In this document: positions 46,641-57,138 of the stretch, piece after piece | Position numbering within the stretch: the first letter of the stretch is position 1 | Layout of the letters: each line of letters begins with the position of its first letter | From: Deroplatys truncata | Lineage: Eukaryota > Arthropoda > Insecta > Mantodea > Mantidae | Length of the DNA stretch: 64,000 nt | NCBI GenBank assembly: GCA_030765065.1 | Contig: CM060980.1 | Coordinates: forward strand, 57,272,364 to 57,336,363 | Direction of reading: 5' to 3' | The notes under the pieces: model-generated | What the model was told of the DNA's origin: nothing | Databases searched by the model: none | What the model saw: the letters and a program-made list of their open reading frames with translations, nothing else | Program-made: the position numbers and the translations under genes

Positions 46641-47594
46641 TCTGATGTGTTACACTCACATGACTTTCTCTACTCTTGTACAAATATTTTTTCAAAATCT
46701 TATTCTCCATCTATTTCATATTAATCGAGATAAACATTTGCAGAAACGATCTTTTGACATGCAAAGAGAATTACATTTTACACATAGCGACCAGTTCTAA
46801 AAGTATTTGACTATCGCTTAAGGTCATGTTCCCCTTGTTTTGTATTTGCAAGGGCAATATAAGCACAGACATATCTCTTAATAGCTGGTTGCTATGTGCA
46901 GCACCATTCTCTTTGCCACAGATTGATACTCTTTGCATATCCAAGATAAAAAAACGAATAACGAATTCCAATTTGAAAAAAGGATTGAAAAATTTAAGAG
47001 ATAACAAGCAAAATCACGAAAATGGTTCACTCAACAACAAAAATGTATATGACATAAATTGTGTATTTTAAAGCGATCTACATTTTGTTTATCTCTTATG
47101 GTTTACCAGTTATGCAAAAGTCGTTCACAATGAAGAATACTTTTGGAGACATTCCCAGAAAATTCAAGATATTCATTTTATTTGTCATGAAAATATCTTA
47201 AACATGATATTTTAATCAAAATCGTTAGAGGCATTTTTGAGAAAATTAAAATTTTCGAAAAATGTTCCACGTAAAGGGTAACCTAGGGTGGGGGGATTTT
47301 CTTGAAAACCTTCGTGTCGCATCTCTGGAAGATACTGAACCTAAATACCAAGTTTGGTGTTTATCCGACTGTTCGTTTCTGAGTTATGTTGTTCACAGAC
47401 AGACACACACACACACACACACACATACACATACACACACAAACACACACACACACACGGACATGTTTAGAAAAATGCTTTTTTTGGATTCAGGGGGTCT
47501 CAAAACATATATTTCCGGTGAAATCTCGGTATGGAATTTTTGGGTGGAATACAATACTTCCCCTACTTACTATACGTAGTAGGGAAGGTAAAAC
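46641..47594 (+). mobile_element. Repeat family A, copy A10 (best preserved)
   Basis: Starts TCTGATGTGTTACACTCACA after an eight-A run. The left subterminal repeat ACTTTCTCTAC is at 46663-46673. A CA microsatellite occupies about 47401-47458. The 3' hairpin CCCTAC (47561-47566) / GTAGGG (47579-47584) is followed by AAGGTAAAA. A 105-codon frame at 47262-47579 begins MFHVKGNLGWGDFLENLRVA and runs through the microsatellite as Thr-His repeats. It compares well with the frame of A3 at 11209. No family or domain is recognised in it. Confidence 0.9.
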
Positions 47595-49000
47595 ACATTA
47601 ATAATCCGTCCGAAGTAAAACAGATTTGCAATTTGTTATTCGTTTTTGTCAGAGCAGTATTTTGCGGGTTACAGTACAATGTCTAGGAGAAACATTTGAA
47701 CAACTAAACTTGAAGTCATTACGAAGAAGGAGAAAGAGAAGAGGAGGAGTGGCTCCTCGTCATTCGCTTGTCGTCACTGAAGCCCCCTTTGTTGTTGATA
47801 TGTTTTCAAGATCTCCTCGCCACATCCCTCCTTTGTTGCTAGCACATAACACACCTCACCTGGTGACACGGGATACCCGCCTCCACTCTCGTATCTAGTC
47901 CTCTTTATTTGTTGTCGGAGGTAGTGGAATGTGCAACTTGTCGCTGTCTGTCTTCATACAACACGGTAGCGGCGCAAGGATACTCAAGTCAGGTGCAAGT
48001 GTTTTACGCGACAAGAACATAACTCTCGACGAGCTTTAAACAGGATATGGTTCACCTATATCTTCAACATTGGAAGAACATTTTAGGTTCTAATAAAACT
48101 GTGATCAAATAATCAAGAGTGTGAAGTCACTCACAATTTCGTGGGTCAGTTAAATACATTTCAAGTATTCTTCGTTTGCTTTTAGGTGTAAAGCAGGATT
48201 ATACTTAAGTAGCATGTGACTATTAGGTGCGTCAATTTCAAATATGTTACATTTGGTTATGAATAGATAGAATTGTTTAACATTTTTCATTAATATTTGT
48301 TAATTTACAATCCTTATTGTTAGTCGCTAGCTATACTGTAAATCGCTTTTATGTGTTGACATTATAATTATAAGTTATATTCGATTTTAATTACGTTTAA
48401 TTCAAGATTGAATGAATACCTTTATCACGGCGCTTATATGTACACAAATGAGCTACTATGAAAAACAATATCTGAACTGTTTTATGTGTAAGTGGAACAA
48501 TTAATGTTTTAAATGAATTGTTTGTGCCATAGTAATAAGAAACCAAGGAAGATAAAGTTTTCTACTCGTTGAACGAGTACGGACGTGCTAATACAACTAG
48601 TCCTTGCACATCTCATGCGTTAATTCAACACATAAGAGAAGATAAAGTACATAATCTGTTCTATGTATCCAAGTATTGCTTTATATTCAAAAAGTTACAA
48701 GTTAAATAATAAAAGTGATGTTTAAACGTATTGAAATTATTTCGTTCCCTTGATCATCAGAACACTGAAATAAGACTAATCTGTAAATAGTTATGCCAGA
48801 GTAATAATATATTCATTCAAATAATACTACAAATCAAACGGCACGCAAATTTGTTGCGTTTCCTAACTTCACCACGTTCCTGTTTTGAAATCCTGGAAAC
48901 GTTAAAGTACGCCAATTTGATCTGCATTACACTATCAGTTCCTTTATGTTAAAAGTATTTGTTTTCTTGTTGATTAATTTTTGGACAAAGAGCAGGTAAT
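47595..49000. other. Partly CpG-rich, then AT-rich DNA
   Basis: The stretch 47700-48080 is less AT-rich than its surroundings and contains several CpGs. A 90-codon frame at 47626-47898 has no recognisable motif. It might be a promoter or untranslated exon, but no splice or coding evidence supports this. Confidence 0.35.
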
Positions 49001-50115
49001 ATATTTTTTCGGAGCTTGTAATCTACTCCTTTCTCTAGCGGCCATTGTTCATGTTTCAGAGCTGCATAGCGCTGTACGCTGTAAGCGCCATTAAGAAGTA
49101 TGTTGATTTAATTTTTCTCACTATTTTATTTTTTCGCACAATTTCAGAAAGATTTTCAGCCTTACTATGACGCAGTAATTTGTATCACAAATTATGTAAA
49201 TGTAAAGAGTGATTATAATGTGAATATGCATTATTGTGTGACATTGATTTGAGATGTTTGATGATTGTAAGCATTGTTGAGAAGTGGGTTTATACGGCCT
49301 TACTGAAACTGACAATAATAGCGTGCAATAATGTAGCGAGGGGGTGAGCTGTTTATCATTATTAGAGACGAGCAAATGACGTAATATTGGCGCGTTTTTC
49401 TTAGGAATTTGCGGGAACATTTTCCCTAGAGCATATGTGTTCATAATTTTCATTGGATATAAAAATAGACGCTAATGTTGGCGCGTTTTATTAACCAATA
49501 GCAGCTCAGTTATAATCTTTAGGCATATCGGGGTGTGAGAGTATAAAAAGGACTAAGTTAGAGGTAGATCCCCCCAGTCCATCGGAAACATTTGTACATT
49601 ACACGTAGGCTCCAGTCCATCGGAAATCTTTGTGCATTACACGTCGCTTAGTTCAACAGAAACAGTCATGGTGAATACATAGCATAGTTTATCGAGTCGC
49701 AGGTTACGCGTAGCAAAGTTATGAAAAATCTCAAGTGTCGTAAAGTTAATTACACAAAAAGTTGAAGTACGCGAATTAATAATGTGCAGTAAATAAGTTA
49801 TTATAACAGTTTCAGTTTGGCGAGTGTCACGATTAATAGGTGAAAGTGAATAATGTGTTAAGACAATAAAAAGTGTAAAACAAATTCTTTCATCAGTGTT
49901 ATCTTTGGATAAAAACTCCTTTCCGTTTACACACCTGTATAAGATAAGTGCTTGACCGAGAGATCATAGCTAGCCGGAGGACAGTGAACCCAAAAATTAA
50001 ACACAATAACAGGCGCTCAGTAAAAGATAACACGAAGTGACCGCGACAAATTGTCTTTCATACGTACGGCAAATAAACAGTAGCATTCTTTCAAACAAAC
50101 ACTAATACCGCCACA
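49001..50115 (+). mobile_element. Putative LTR with TATA box and poly(A) signal
   Basis: A TATA box, TATAAAA, lies at 49542-49548. A polyadenylation signal AATAAA lies at 49865-49870. The stretch ends ..ACCGCCACA, directly followed by a primer-binding-like TTTGGCTACCACAACGTGGA. These are the parts of a 5' LTR in order (U3, R, U5, PBS). I cannot locate the left end; 49001 is only a guess. No internal gag or pol is recognised before the SINE at 50187, so the rest of the element is lost. Confidence 0.45.
49574..49644 (+). repeat. Two-unit tandem repeat downstream of TATA box
   Basis: A 33-base unit, starting CCAGTCCATCGGAAA and ending CATTACACGT, occurs at 49574-49606 and again at 49612-49644 with about three changes. 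The period is 38 bp. It lies about 30 bp after the TATA box, where transcripts would start. Confidence 0.8.
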
Positions 50116-50118
50116 ATT

Positions 50119-50138
50119 TGGCTACCACAACGTGGAAC
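50119..50138 (+). other. Putative tRNA primer-binding site
   Basis: TGGCTACCACAACGTGGAAC begins three bases after a CA dinucleotide. It resembles the site after LTR copy L3 at 28.13 kb (TGGCTCCCAAAGCGTGGGAC), matching at about 15 of 20 positions. Confidence 0.5.
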
Positions 50139-50186
50139 TTAACAAAGAATACCGTCTCAACTATTCACATTTGAAACCGACCAAGA

Positions 50187-50640
50187 TGGCGGTAACGTGT
50201 GAGGCTCGCACTCGGGAAAACCCGAGTTCGATTCCCGTCAACCACCGCCGCTGACTTGGGTTTTTTGTGTTTTTCCCTAGTCGGAAGGCGAATGCTGGGG
50301 TAGTTTCTCATCCACCACGATTATCTTTCCACTTCCCTTTTATTGCGTTTCCTTTTCATCTTTCGGGTGTGTTTCTAGGTTTGGTGGCATATGATGGTGC
50401 CGGACAGATGGCGCGGATGCTTGCTCAAAGGAAATAGTAATCTCCGCGAGTACTAAAAGGCTGCTTAGCCAATGGGTCATTTATCGCTCTCTATAGGCAG
50501 CTTCAGCAGTGGGATGGGTCCTCAAGCCTGGAATTGTTAGGGACTTCCGCGCGTCTAGGGTCTGTAGCCTCCTGTGTTGCTTTCACCTCATTAGTTCCTC
50601 TCAGGGGGTGTAGCCACAGTTACCAGCTGTTCCAGAAAAG
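50187..50640 (+). repeat. SINE, family S3
   Basis: The plus-strand head 'gtaacgtgtgaggctcgc' and B box 'cgagttcgattcccgtc' are followed by 'cggaaggcgaatgctggggtag', 'catccaccacgattatc', 'gcttcagcagtgggatgggtcc' and the 3' 'gtagcctcctgtgttgctttcacctcatt'. It is the clearest plus-strand member of its family. Confidence 0.78.
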
Positions 50641-51077
50641 GATCATTCTGATTGCGCTTCAATAAGGAGTCATAGATGGAAACGCGCTGAATCACGCTTC
50701 ACTCAGTTCGTGAGGAACCCATACATCGCGAATATTCACGTAACCCATTTTTTCAAGTTCCTGGCCACAGTAGCGCGAGCTAAATTGAGCTCATTCGTGG
50801 ATTGTTGACTATCATTTGATGAATTCGTAACCATTGGCCGTCCAGATCGAGTGTTTCTCTTTTTGGGAGAAATTCCCAGCTAAACCACCTTTGAATGCTC
50901 GATTCGTTACCGCATCTTTCCCGTAGAGAGCACAAATTTTCTGCCGGCATTATGAGGCGGTTTTACCCTTACGATAGTAAAGCAGCGTAAGATGTCGGAA
51001 ATGTTCCTTTTTGCTTTCCATAGTTGTAAACACAAGTTCACGCTGTTCCATCCAACGTCAGTCACAAACACACACTG
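50641..51077. other. No confident gene
   Basis: A minus-strand frame of 100 codons at 50907-51209 overlaps the LTR and has no motif. The stretch 50650-50900 on the minus strand shows frames like 'SQQSTNELNLARATVARNLKKWVT', suggestive of a transposase-like helix-turn-helix. It is not strong enough for a gene call. Confidence 0.35.
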
Positions 51078-51081
51078 ACTT

Positions 51082-51952
51082 TGAAGGAGGTTTATTTTAG
51101 CAGAAGTTGTATTGTAGTTCGACTGTTGGGGAGCCAAACTTGATGAAGTAACTGCCCCACGTATGGTACAAAGTTTCCAGTGGCCTTCGCCCCAACGTTT
51201 AGAAATCAACTTTGTATTTTAATGTTTCTTTAAATATTATACATATTTAGGTTTGCCTCGGCTGCGTCAGTATTAATTAGTAGAAACATGTATCTCTTAA
51301 CAGGGGGAGATGCGGCTAAAGAATGTAGGCTTACACAAATTATAATTTTTTACTTCACTCCTTTTATTAATCCTTCACACGATTAAATAATACTTCACTG
51401 ATATAGAGAGCTGTGAGATTATTTATTAATTACTTGCACTTTTTAACACGTAAACTTTATAATATTCTCGCCGTAATGAATTTTCGTCTCACACTGAATA
51501 CGTACTGAGCGAATGAACTGCTCAGGTAGTTGCCTTCTAGCGACTGCCGTTTACCGCTTAAATTTGTAAATTTTTCTATTTCAAGTCTCTGATTGGCTAA
51601 TTTTACTCCAATAGAATGCTTTTATTTAACTTTCAGCTTTTCTGGTTGTTGATTGGCTATTTATAAACTGTTTTAAAATATTACATTATTGTTCCAAGAA
51701 TTACTAGTAGCATTATTAAACGTTCTAATTCATTATTGCCTTAAGGTTACCTCATTGTTGCCTCATTGTAGGCAACTTTCGGCCTCTATTGTCACAGCTC
51801 CTACATTATTAAATTATGTAATACATTCACATAACATTATTATACGTGTACACAATAATATAAGCATTAATACAATGACTGTTACATACATTTTATATGT
51901 TATATTATACACATATTGCTTTAAGGCGGGCTGAAATCATTTATCTGCCTCA
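51082..51952 (-). mobile_element. Solo LTR, family L, copy L4, 4-bp duplication
   Basis: On the minus strand it starts TGAGGCAGATAAATGATTTC and ends ..AATAAACCTCCTTCA. ACTT at 51078-51081 is repeated at 51953-51956. The length is 871 bp. It carries the same inner blocks as the copies at 9, 23 and 27 kb. Confidence 0.85.
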
Positions 51953-51956
51953 ACTT

Positions 51957-52400
51957 ATTCAGTAGCGAGTCTGGTTGTTGACTTCTAAATCGAAGGAGTG
52001 GTTAGGCAACTATGGCAACTTGAGTGTACAGAAGGTTCAGGATTTTCAGGGCTATTGTGAGCAAAACGAACGAACTTATGAGAGAACCCAATAGCTGAAA
52101 TGAGATTTTTAAGATATGTAGCAGGGTATACTTTATTGGATAAAAAGAAAAATCAAGAAATTCGAAATGAATTAAAAGTGTTAATATAATGAACAAGATT
52201 GAAAGATATCAAATAATTGGTATGAAAATCTATAAAGAATGGAAAAAGGACGTATACCTCTGAATATTTTAAAACGTAAGGTAAAAGAATAATTCTTTAC
52301 AGACATATTAAGAGCTAAATCGAGCAGTTATTTAACTTAAATAATAGACTAATCCTTGAAAAATGATAATGATATTACTGTTTATTATTATTATGATAAT
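51957..52400 (+). pseudogene. LINE ORF2 C-terminal relic
   Basis: From about 52098 the plus-strand frame reads AEMRFLRYVAGYTLLDKKKN then EIRNELKVL, followed by a stop and NKIERYQIIG after a frameshift. The AEMRFLR..AGY segment is typical of a region downstream of the reverse transcriptase core in insect LINEs, and it probably belongs to the same family as the relic at 40.6 kb. Only a short piece remains. Confidence 0.65.
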
Positions 52401-52725
52401 TATTATCTTTATCATCATTATTTTCCTTCTATGTAAATGCATATGGACCAATTAGTTACTGAAATTAGCAAATACATCCACAAAACAACCTATTTTTTAA
52501 TAATTTTGCCACCAAAGTGATTCGGTTCCTCAAAGTACCTGACACAATTTACCAGCCCATACATCACTACAACCTATATGATGGCGGCAATAACTTTGGA
52601 CTTCGTTTCAATGTCCACTTCATAAGCGACATTTGACGTAAATATTGTGGCTGTTGTGCATTTTAACTTCACAGCTTTTGGTTTTGATTTAATTCAGAAA
52701 TGAAGAGAAAACTAAATTGAGTTTT
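52401..52725. other. AT-rich DNA with (TTA)n-like runs
   Basis: ATT/ATC-rich low complexity lies at 52380-52430. No gene is recognised. Confidence 0.45.
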
Positions 52726-52935
52726 ATTTATGGACACTCTTTAACTAATGTGGTTCTTAGCGCCCCATTCTATATTGGTGTGAAAGACCGCAAATGTTGC
52801 TCAGAGGCCTCTTATATCAGGCTTTTATGTGCCGTAAATCCACGACATGGGACAGACGGCTTATTTCCCTTCCGAAGGAAGCTATGCTAAGGATTTTTAT
52901 GCCCGAAAAATCCATCGCCCTCCGCGTATCAACAC
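52726..52935 (-). repeat. SINE, family S1, truncated
   Basis: It starts on the plus strand with 'gagttttatttatggacactctttaact', the reverse of the S1 3' end, and runs to 'gggcataaaaatcc..atggatttttcgggc' reversed. The palindromic TCGTAGATTTACGACACG block is changed ('ccgtaaatccacgac'). The tRNA-like head is missing. Confidence 0.72.
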
Positions 52936-53150
52936 ACGGTTTCTCTTTGCATATAATTTTGTTTTATTCACTAGTTAAATAGAAAAATAATGTAAAAGAA
53001 ATACGAACAAAACCAAAAAGGAAACTTAAATCTGAAGTCACAGCCGGAGCTTCTATTTACCGAGTTCAAAGTCTACCCCAAAACGCATTTATCAAAAGGG
53101 AGCTATTTTGTGATCACTGAACAGAAGAAAAGTACGATAAAGGCAAGAGA
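52936..53150. other. No confident feature
   Basis: No motif is recognised in this short stretch. Confidence 0.4.
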
Positions 53151-53345
53151 GAGTGAGATCTATATCGTGATTACCTCCGTGCTTGATTGACAGCGTTCTG
53201 GCTTCTGAACCCATAGGTTCTGAATTCGATTCTCTTCTGGGGCGAGAGAGGTTTTCTTTAATTAGAATATTCCTTATACTTTGCAAGGCCTGAAAGCATG
53301 AAAGTGGAAGTGAATTTGAGGCGGATTTCATTTCAAAAGTGTATA
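53150..53345 (+). repeat. tRNA-like SINE remnant
   Basis: The stretch 'ctgaattcgattctcttctggggcg' has a degenerate B box. It is followed by 'gcctgaaagcatgaaagtggaagtgaatttg', matching the 41.7 kb remnant. Confidence 0.5.
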
Positions 53346-53433
53346 ATATTAAAGTTAAAAGCTTATGCTGAAGTCATTACTCACACTATCAGTAGTTTCT
53401 AAAGTCAAAGCCTCTGATAAGACCGTACACTAA

Positions 53434-53985
53434 AAGGGGAGGAGTTAGGATTAGTCAGACGGAGGGGCCTCCAGCAACTGGAGTGCCGCACATTTGCCAT
53501 AAAGGGCCCTTTGTGCTTCCAACGTGACCCCTGGGCTAAAGGCGAGACCCAAAGGACGACTTGATCCGACGACGATGTGCGCCAGCAAGGATGATTCCTA
53601 ACGATTCCAATATGACAACATTCCTGACGCCGGCTAGGTCTGCCTCAGTCATCCGCAACCTAGGGGGTCCTGGGAAGGAAAGGGTAAAGGAAGAGTTCCA
53701 CCAAGCACCAGAGAGAAATCTTCCCAGGGACATCATTCCACCGTGTTGCCGCAACGCACCAATCATCGTGGTCTGGTCCTGCAACTCTGAAACAGATGAG
53801 CTGAAACAGCTAAAGGAAATGGACAGGAAATTCGTGGTAGAAGGGCACTCATCCTAGCATTCGCCTAATAATCCGGTTAGCGAAAGAATCCAAGGACAGA
53901 GTAGCCAACCTAACGGATATCAAACCTGGGATCTCCCAAATGCAAGCCTCACACGTTACCGTGGAGCCATGTCGTTCGTAAATTA
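53434..53985 (-). repeat. SINE, family S2
   Basis: On the minus strand the head 'gacatggctccacggtaacgtgtgaggc' comes at about 53975. It is followed by 'ggttgcaggaccagacc' style blocks reversed near 53785, 'gcaacacggtgg' and the 3' blocks 'ccttttgtgcttccaacgtg' near 53510. Order and spacing match the complete copy at 18.7-19.2 kb. Confidence 0.75.
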
Positions 53986-54017
53986 AAGGAGACTATACAA
54001 ATGGAGGGAAAGGATTC

Positions 54018-54290
54018 GTCCTCCGTGGTGTAATGGTTACCATGCTAGCCTTTAGTTCCTAAGGCCGCGGGTTGAATCTCGGTGGAGAGCGATGGATTTT
54101 TTTTGGTTGTAAAACTCCTTAGCATAGCGTCCTTCGGAAGGGAAGTAAAGCCGGTGGTCCCTTGTCGTAGATTTACGGCAAGCCTGATAAAGAGGCCTCT
54201 GAGCAAAATTTCCGGTCTTTCACGCCCAATATAGAATGGGACGTTAAGGACTACATCAGTTAAAGCGCGTCCATAATTAAAAAAAATTAA
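54018..54290 (+). repeat. SINE, family S1
   Basis: Head CCTCCGTGGTGTAATGGTTA, B-box region 'cgcgggttgaatctcgg', core 'ccttcggaagggaagtaaagccggtggtcc', the TCGTAGATTTACGGC block and the 3' 'gcgtccataattaaaa' are all present. Confidence 0.82.
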
Positions 54291-54411
54291 AAAAGGAGAG
54301 AAAGGATGTGAAATTACACAGGACCTTGTAAATCTTGCTTTGAAGTGTAGGCGTAGGACGTGGGATGTGTTTATCGAAGGGAAACACCTCAAGCACTTCA
54401 ACCGCTAGACT

Positions 54412-54825
54412 GTTGTGGCTACACCTACCGGAAGGCAGGATGCAGTGAAGGAGTTCTAGAAGGTCTCAGGCCCGCAGGCAGACAGGCTCATTAGACGCGC
54501 AAAAATCCCTAATACTTCCAGTTTGAACACCCGCGCAGCAGTAGAGGCGAAAGATCACGAGAGAGGATGACGAAGTTACCTTAACGAGTGGACACCATCT
54601 GCCTGACACCGCCAGTAGCGGAGGACCTGAAAACACACCTGAAACTGAAAAGTAGAAATGAAATGAAAGGGGAAATCGTGGTAGAATACACCACATCGGC
54701 ATTCTCTTGGCGACCAGGGGAAAACCACGAAAAACCCCATTGTCAAAATGGATGGTCACCGGGAATCGAACCCGGGTCCTCCAGAGTGCGGGACACAGAC
54801 GTTGCCGCCTGAGCCGGTGAGTGTA
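54412..54825 (-). repeat. SINE, family S3
   Basis: On the minus strand the tRNA-like head has a good B box (GGGTTCGATTCCCGG near 54760). It is followed by 'tggggtttttcgtggttttcccctggtcgcc', the 'aatgccgatgtggtg' block and a 3' part ending 'ccggtaggtgtagccacaac'. Confidence 0.78.
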
Positions 54826-55735
54826 GGCGTAGTTGGACAAATGACTTAAACAGAATTAATCTGGGAGAATTTCAAAACAACTTAAATTAAATGCGGTGAA
54901 ATAACCGGCGAGTGTACGCGAGTGCAAGCAACAAAACCCCTTCCATTTCGACTTTCAAACAAAAGTGCGGAGCGTTTACGCAGAGCTCTCAAGAGTGATG
55001 CTAGTTAAGAAGGCTGAAAATTGCATGCCGCCTTTAAAGGAGTGCCATGGTACGTTGTGGAAGCATTTGTAAATAAAGGGACTGATTCTGCTAGCGAGGT
55101 TTGGGCTGGCAGAACACGAAGAAGAATTAGAAGGGTGACAAGAGTCTGAGAAATGAAATGGCACGTCATGAATAAGTGACTGCACACGATCGGGGCGTGG
55201 GACACATCTGAGTCCAAATTTCCTGCTTCATCCATCCCTGGCGGCTGGTGATGATCCACCTTCCCTTCCAAGTTAGTCAACTTAATGTTTTGCAGCCCAC
55301 CCCCCCCCCCTTTACTGGCCAACAGCCACTTTCCATCGCGCGGGGGAGTAAGGAGGGACGGGCGTCTCTCAGCTCGCATTAAGGCGAGTGGCAAGACTTG
55401 TCATAGCTAATACAGCCGTGATGTAAATTAGGCACCCGAGCTATGAAACTTGGTGACACTTCGCGAGAACTGCCCTCCGGAATAAGACACGTAGCTAATA
55501 ATATATGATACGGCCTTCCACATGAAATGGATCCCCGATGGATATGTAAGTTACTGCCGTTCCTTTCGCAACAATATATACCTTTTCAGGGAACTTATAC
55601 ACTACCATTGTTTTCATATAAACCCAAACACATTAGGTCCTTTTAAATTAATGAATGAGTGTGTGTACGTAATTAAAAGTATACATTGATCCTATCAATC
55701 TCACGGGTCCAAAAGATCGTGTATGCTTTTATAAT
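54826..55735. other. No confident gene
   Basis: This stretch is relatively GC-balanced. Minus-strand frames at 54976-55394 overlap in different registers and show no recognised motif. A poly-C run lies at about 55298-55310. Confidence 0.4.
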
Positions 55736-55739
55736 GCCT

Positions 55740-56085
55740 ACTCGGCTTACCCTCCTGGTATGCAAGGCTTACGCCCCCTAGGGCTTACAACCGTGCCTAG
55801 GATCAGAGGACTGCAGAGAAGCAGACGAACATTGAATAGAGAAGGAAGAACCCGGAACGGGGATTGACCCCCAGCCAGGTATGAGGGTGAGGGAAGAAGA
55901 TGTGAAATGAAGGCTAAATGGATAGAAGGGAAAGTGATGATGTAGCAATTGGTGGAATAAACGGCGTGGGGAATCAGAGAACCCGAACAAAACCCTCCTA
56001 GATGCTGCTTCGTCCATCACAAATCCCACATGACGATCCCTGGGATCAAAACCTCCCCTTGGTGGGAGGCGAGAGGTATAACAAC
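55740..56085 (-). repeat. SINE-like repeat, divergent
   Basis: Patterns such as 'ccctggggg..tcaatccccgttccgggttcttcc' on the minus strand, and 'gggatcaaaacctccccttggtgggagg' at the right edge, resemble degenerate tRNA-like heads and S2/S3-like body parts. The match is loose. Confidence 0.4.
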
Positions 56086-56567
56086 TCATACAAAGCGCCG
56101 CCATGCTTTTATAATACACAGAATAATAAAGTAAAATCATAAACCACTAACAATAGAAGTAAAATATCGCTACAAGGAAACACTATTACAGAAAAAGTAA
56201 TATAAACACATAGCATTTTGAATATAAAAAAAAAACACCCAAATACAGTAAACCATATTACGATGCATTACACTAGTTTGCATTTTCAAACTATTTGTTA
56301 GATGGTTTCTTAAAAGTAGGTGTTCTTGTATCAAGTTTTTATGCTGATTCCAGAAATAACTTCCGTTTTTTTCTATCACGTCAGGTTTCTACGCAAAATA
56401 AGAAGTAATGTTTTGACAATTTTACTAATGAGCGTAGGAAAGTATTCAAATACCATTTCACACAAGGTACGTTTTTATTCAAGAAACATTTCAAGAATAC
56501 TCTCAAGAACGCCCCTAATTTAATTCATGACTACATTTTAACAAAACAAGAAGCCAAAGTGTTTCAT
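56086..56567. other. AT-rich DNA
   Basis: Nothing recognisable was found in this stretch. Confidence 0.45.
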
Positions 56568-57138
56568 TTAATTTTTTTCAAACTTTCTCTTCTTTGACTT
56601 CCTTGCAGATCCTTGAAGGTGACTGCCCCTTCTCAACATCCAACAGTACTCGGCCATCATAGTTTCATTCCATCTCCCCTGGTACCTCCTCTCCATTTCC
56701 TTAATATCTTGGTGAAAACGTTCACCCTGCTCTTCACTATAGGTAATGTCCCAGATTTTCTGGAAAGTAGTCGATATGTGAATGCAGAAAATGCACCTTT
56801 ACACTCATGTTACAACCCATCTTCTTGAAATTTTCCAACATTGTTTCGACAATGGCATCGTAATCAGTATGTTTGTTATTGCCTAAGACGTTTTCAGTAA
56901 CTGATCGGAAGGCGTTCCATGCTTCTATTTCTCTCTCATTCATTGTCTTCTCAAAATCTTCATCCTTCATCAATTTCTTTATTTGAGGACCAACAAAATC
57001 TCCAGCCTTTAATTTGTCTTGTGTAATGAAGGGAAATTTCTTGGAAAGGTACTTGAAGCAGGTTCCATCCTGTGGTAGAGCCCTTACAAAAATGGCTTCA
57101 TCAAGCCCAATTTTATGTGTAGTGGCGGAAGCAATATC
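56568..57138 (-). pseudogene. Uncharacterised insect repeat-associated protein, frameshifted C-terminal part
   Basis: On the minus strand the pieces read, in order: LLPPLHIKLGLMK (about 57130-57090), then in another frame KLKAGDFVGPQIKKLMKDED, NEREIEAWNAFRSVTENVLG, GCNMSVKVHFLHSHIDYFPE with NLG. After a third shift near 56745 come GERFHQDIKEMERRYQGRWN, MMAEYCWML and a Lys/Arg-rich end (KSKKRKF). I know this motif order (GPQI; HFLHSHLDFFPENLG; GERFHQDI; RYQGRW; CW) from predicted multi-copy proteins in many arthropods. I cannot attach a function or name. Two frameshifts and no 5' part indicate a dead copy. The multi-copy habit suggests a transposable-element protein. Confidence 0.7.

Noticed and set aside
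53561..53857. 98-codon plus-strand frame
   Set aside because: It lies within an S2 SINE that is read on the other strand.
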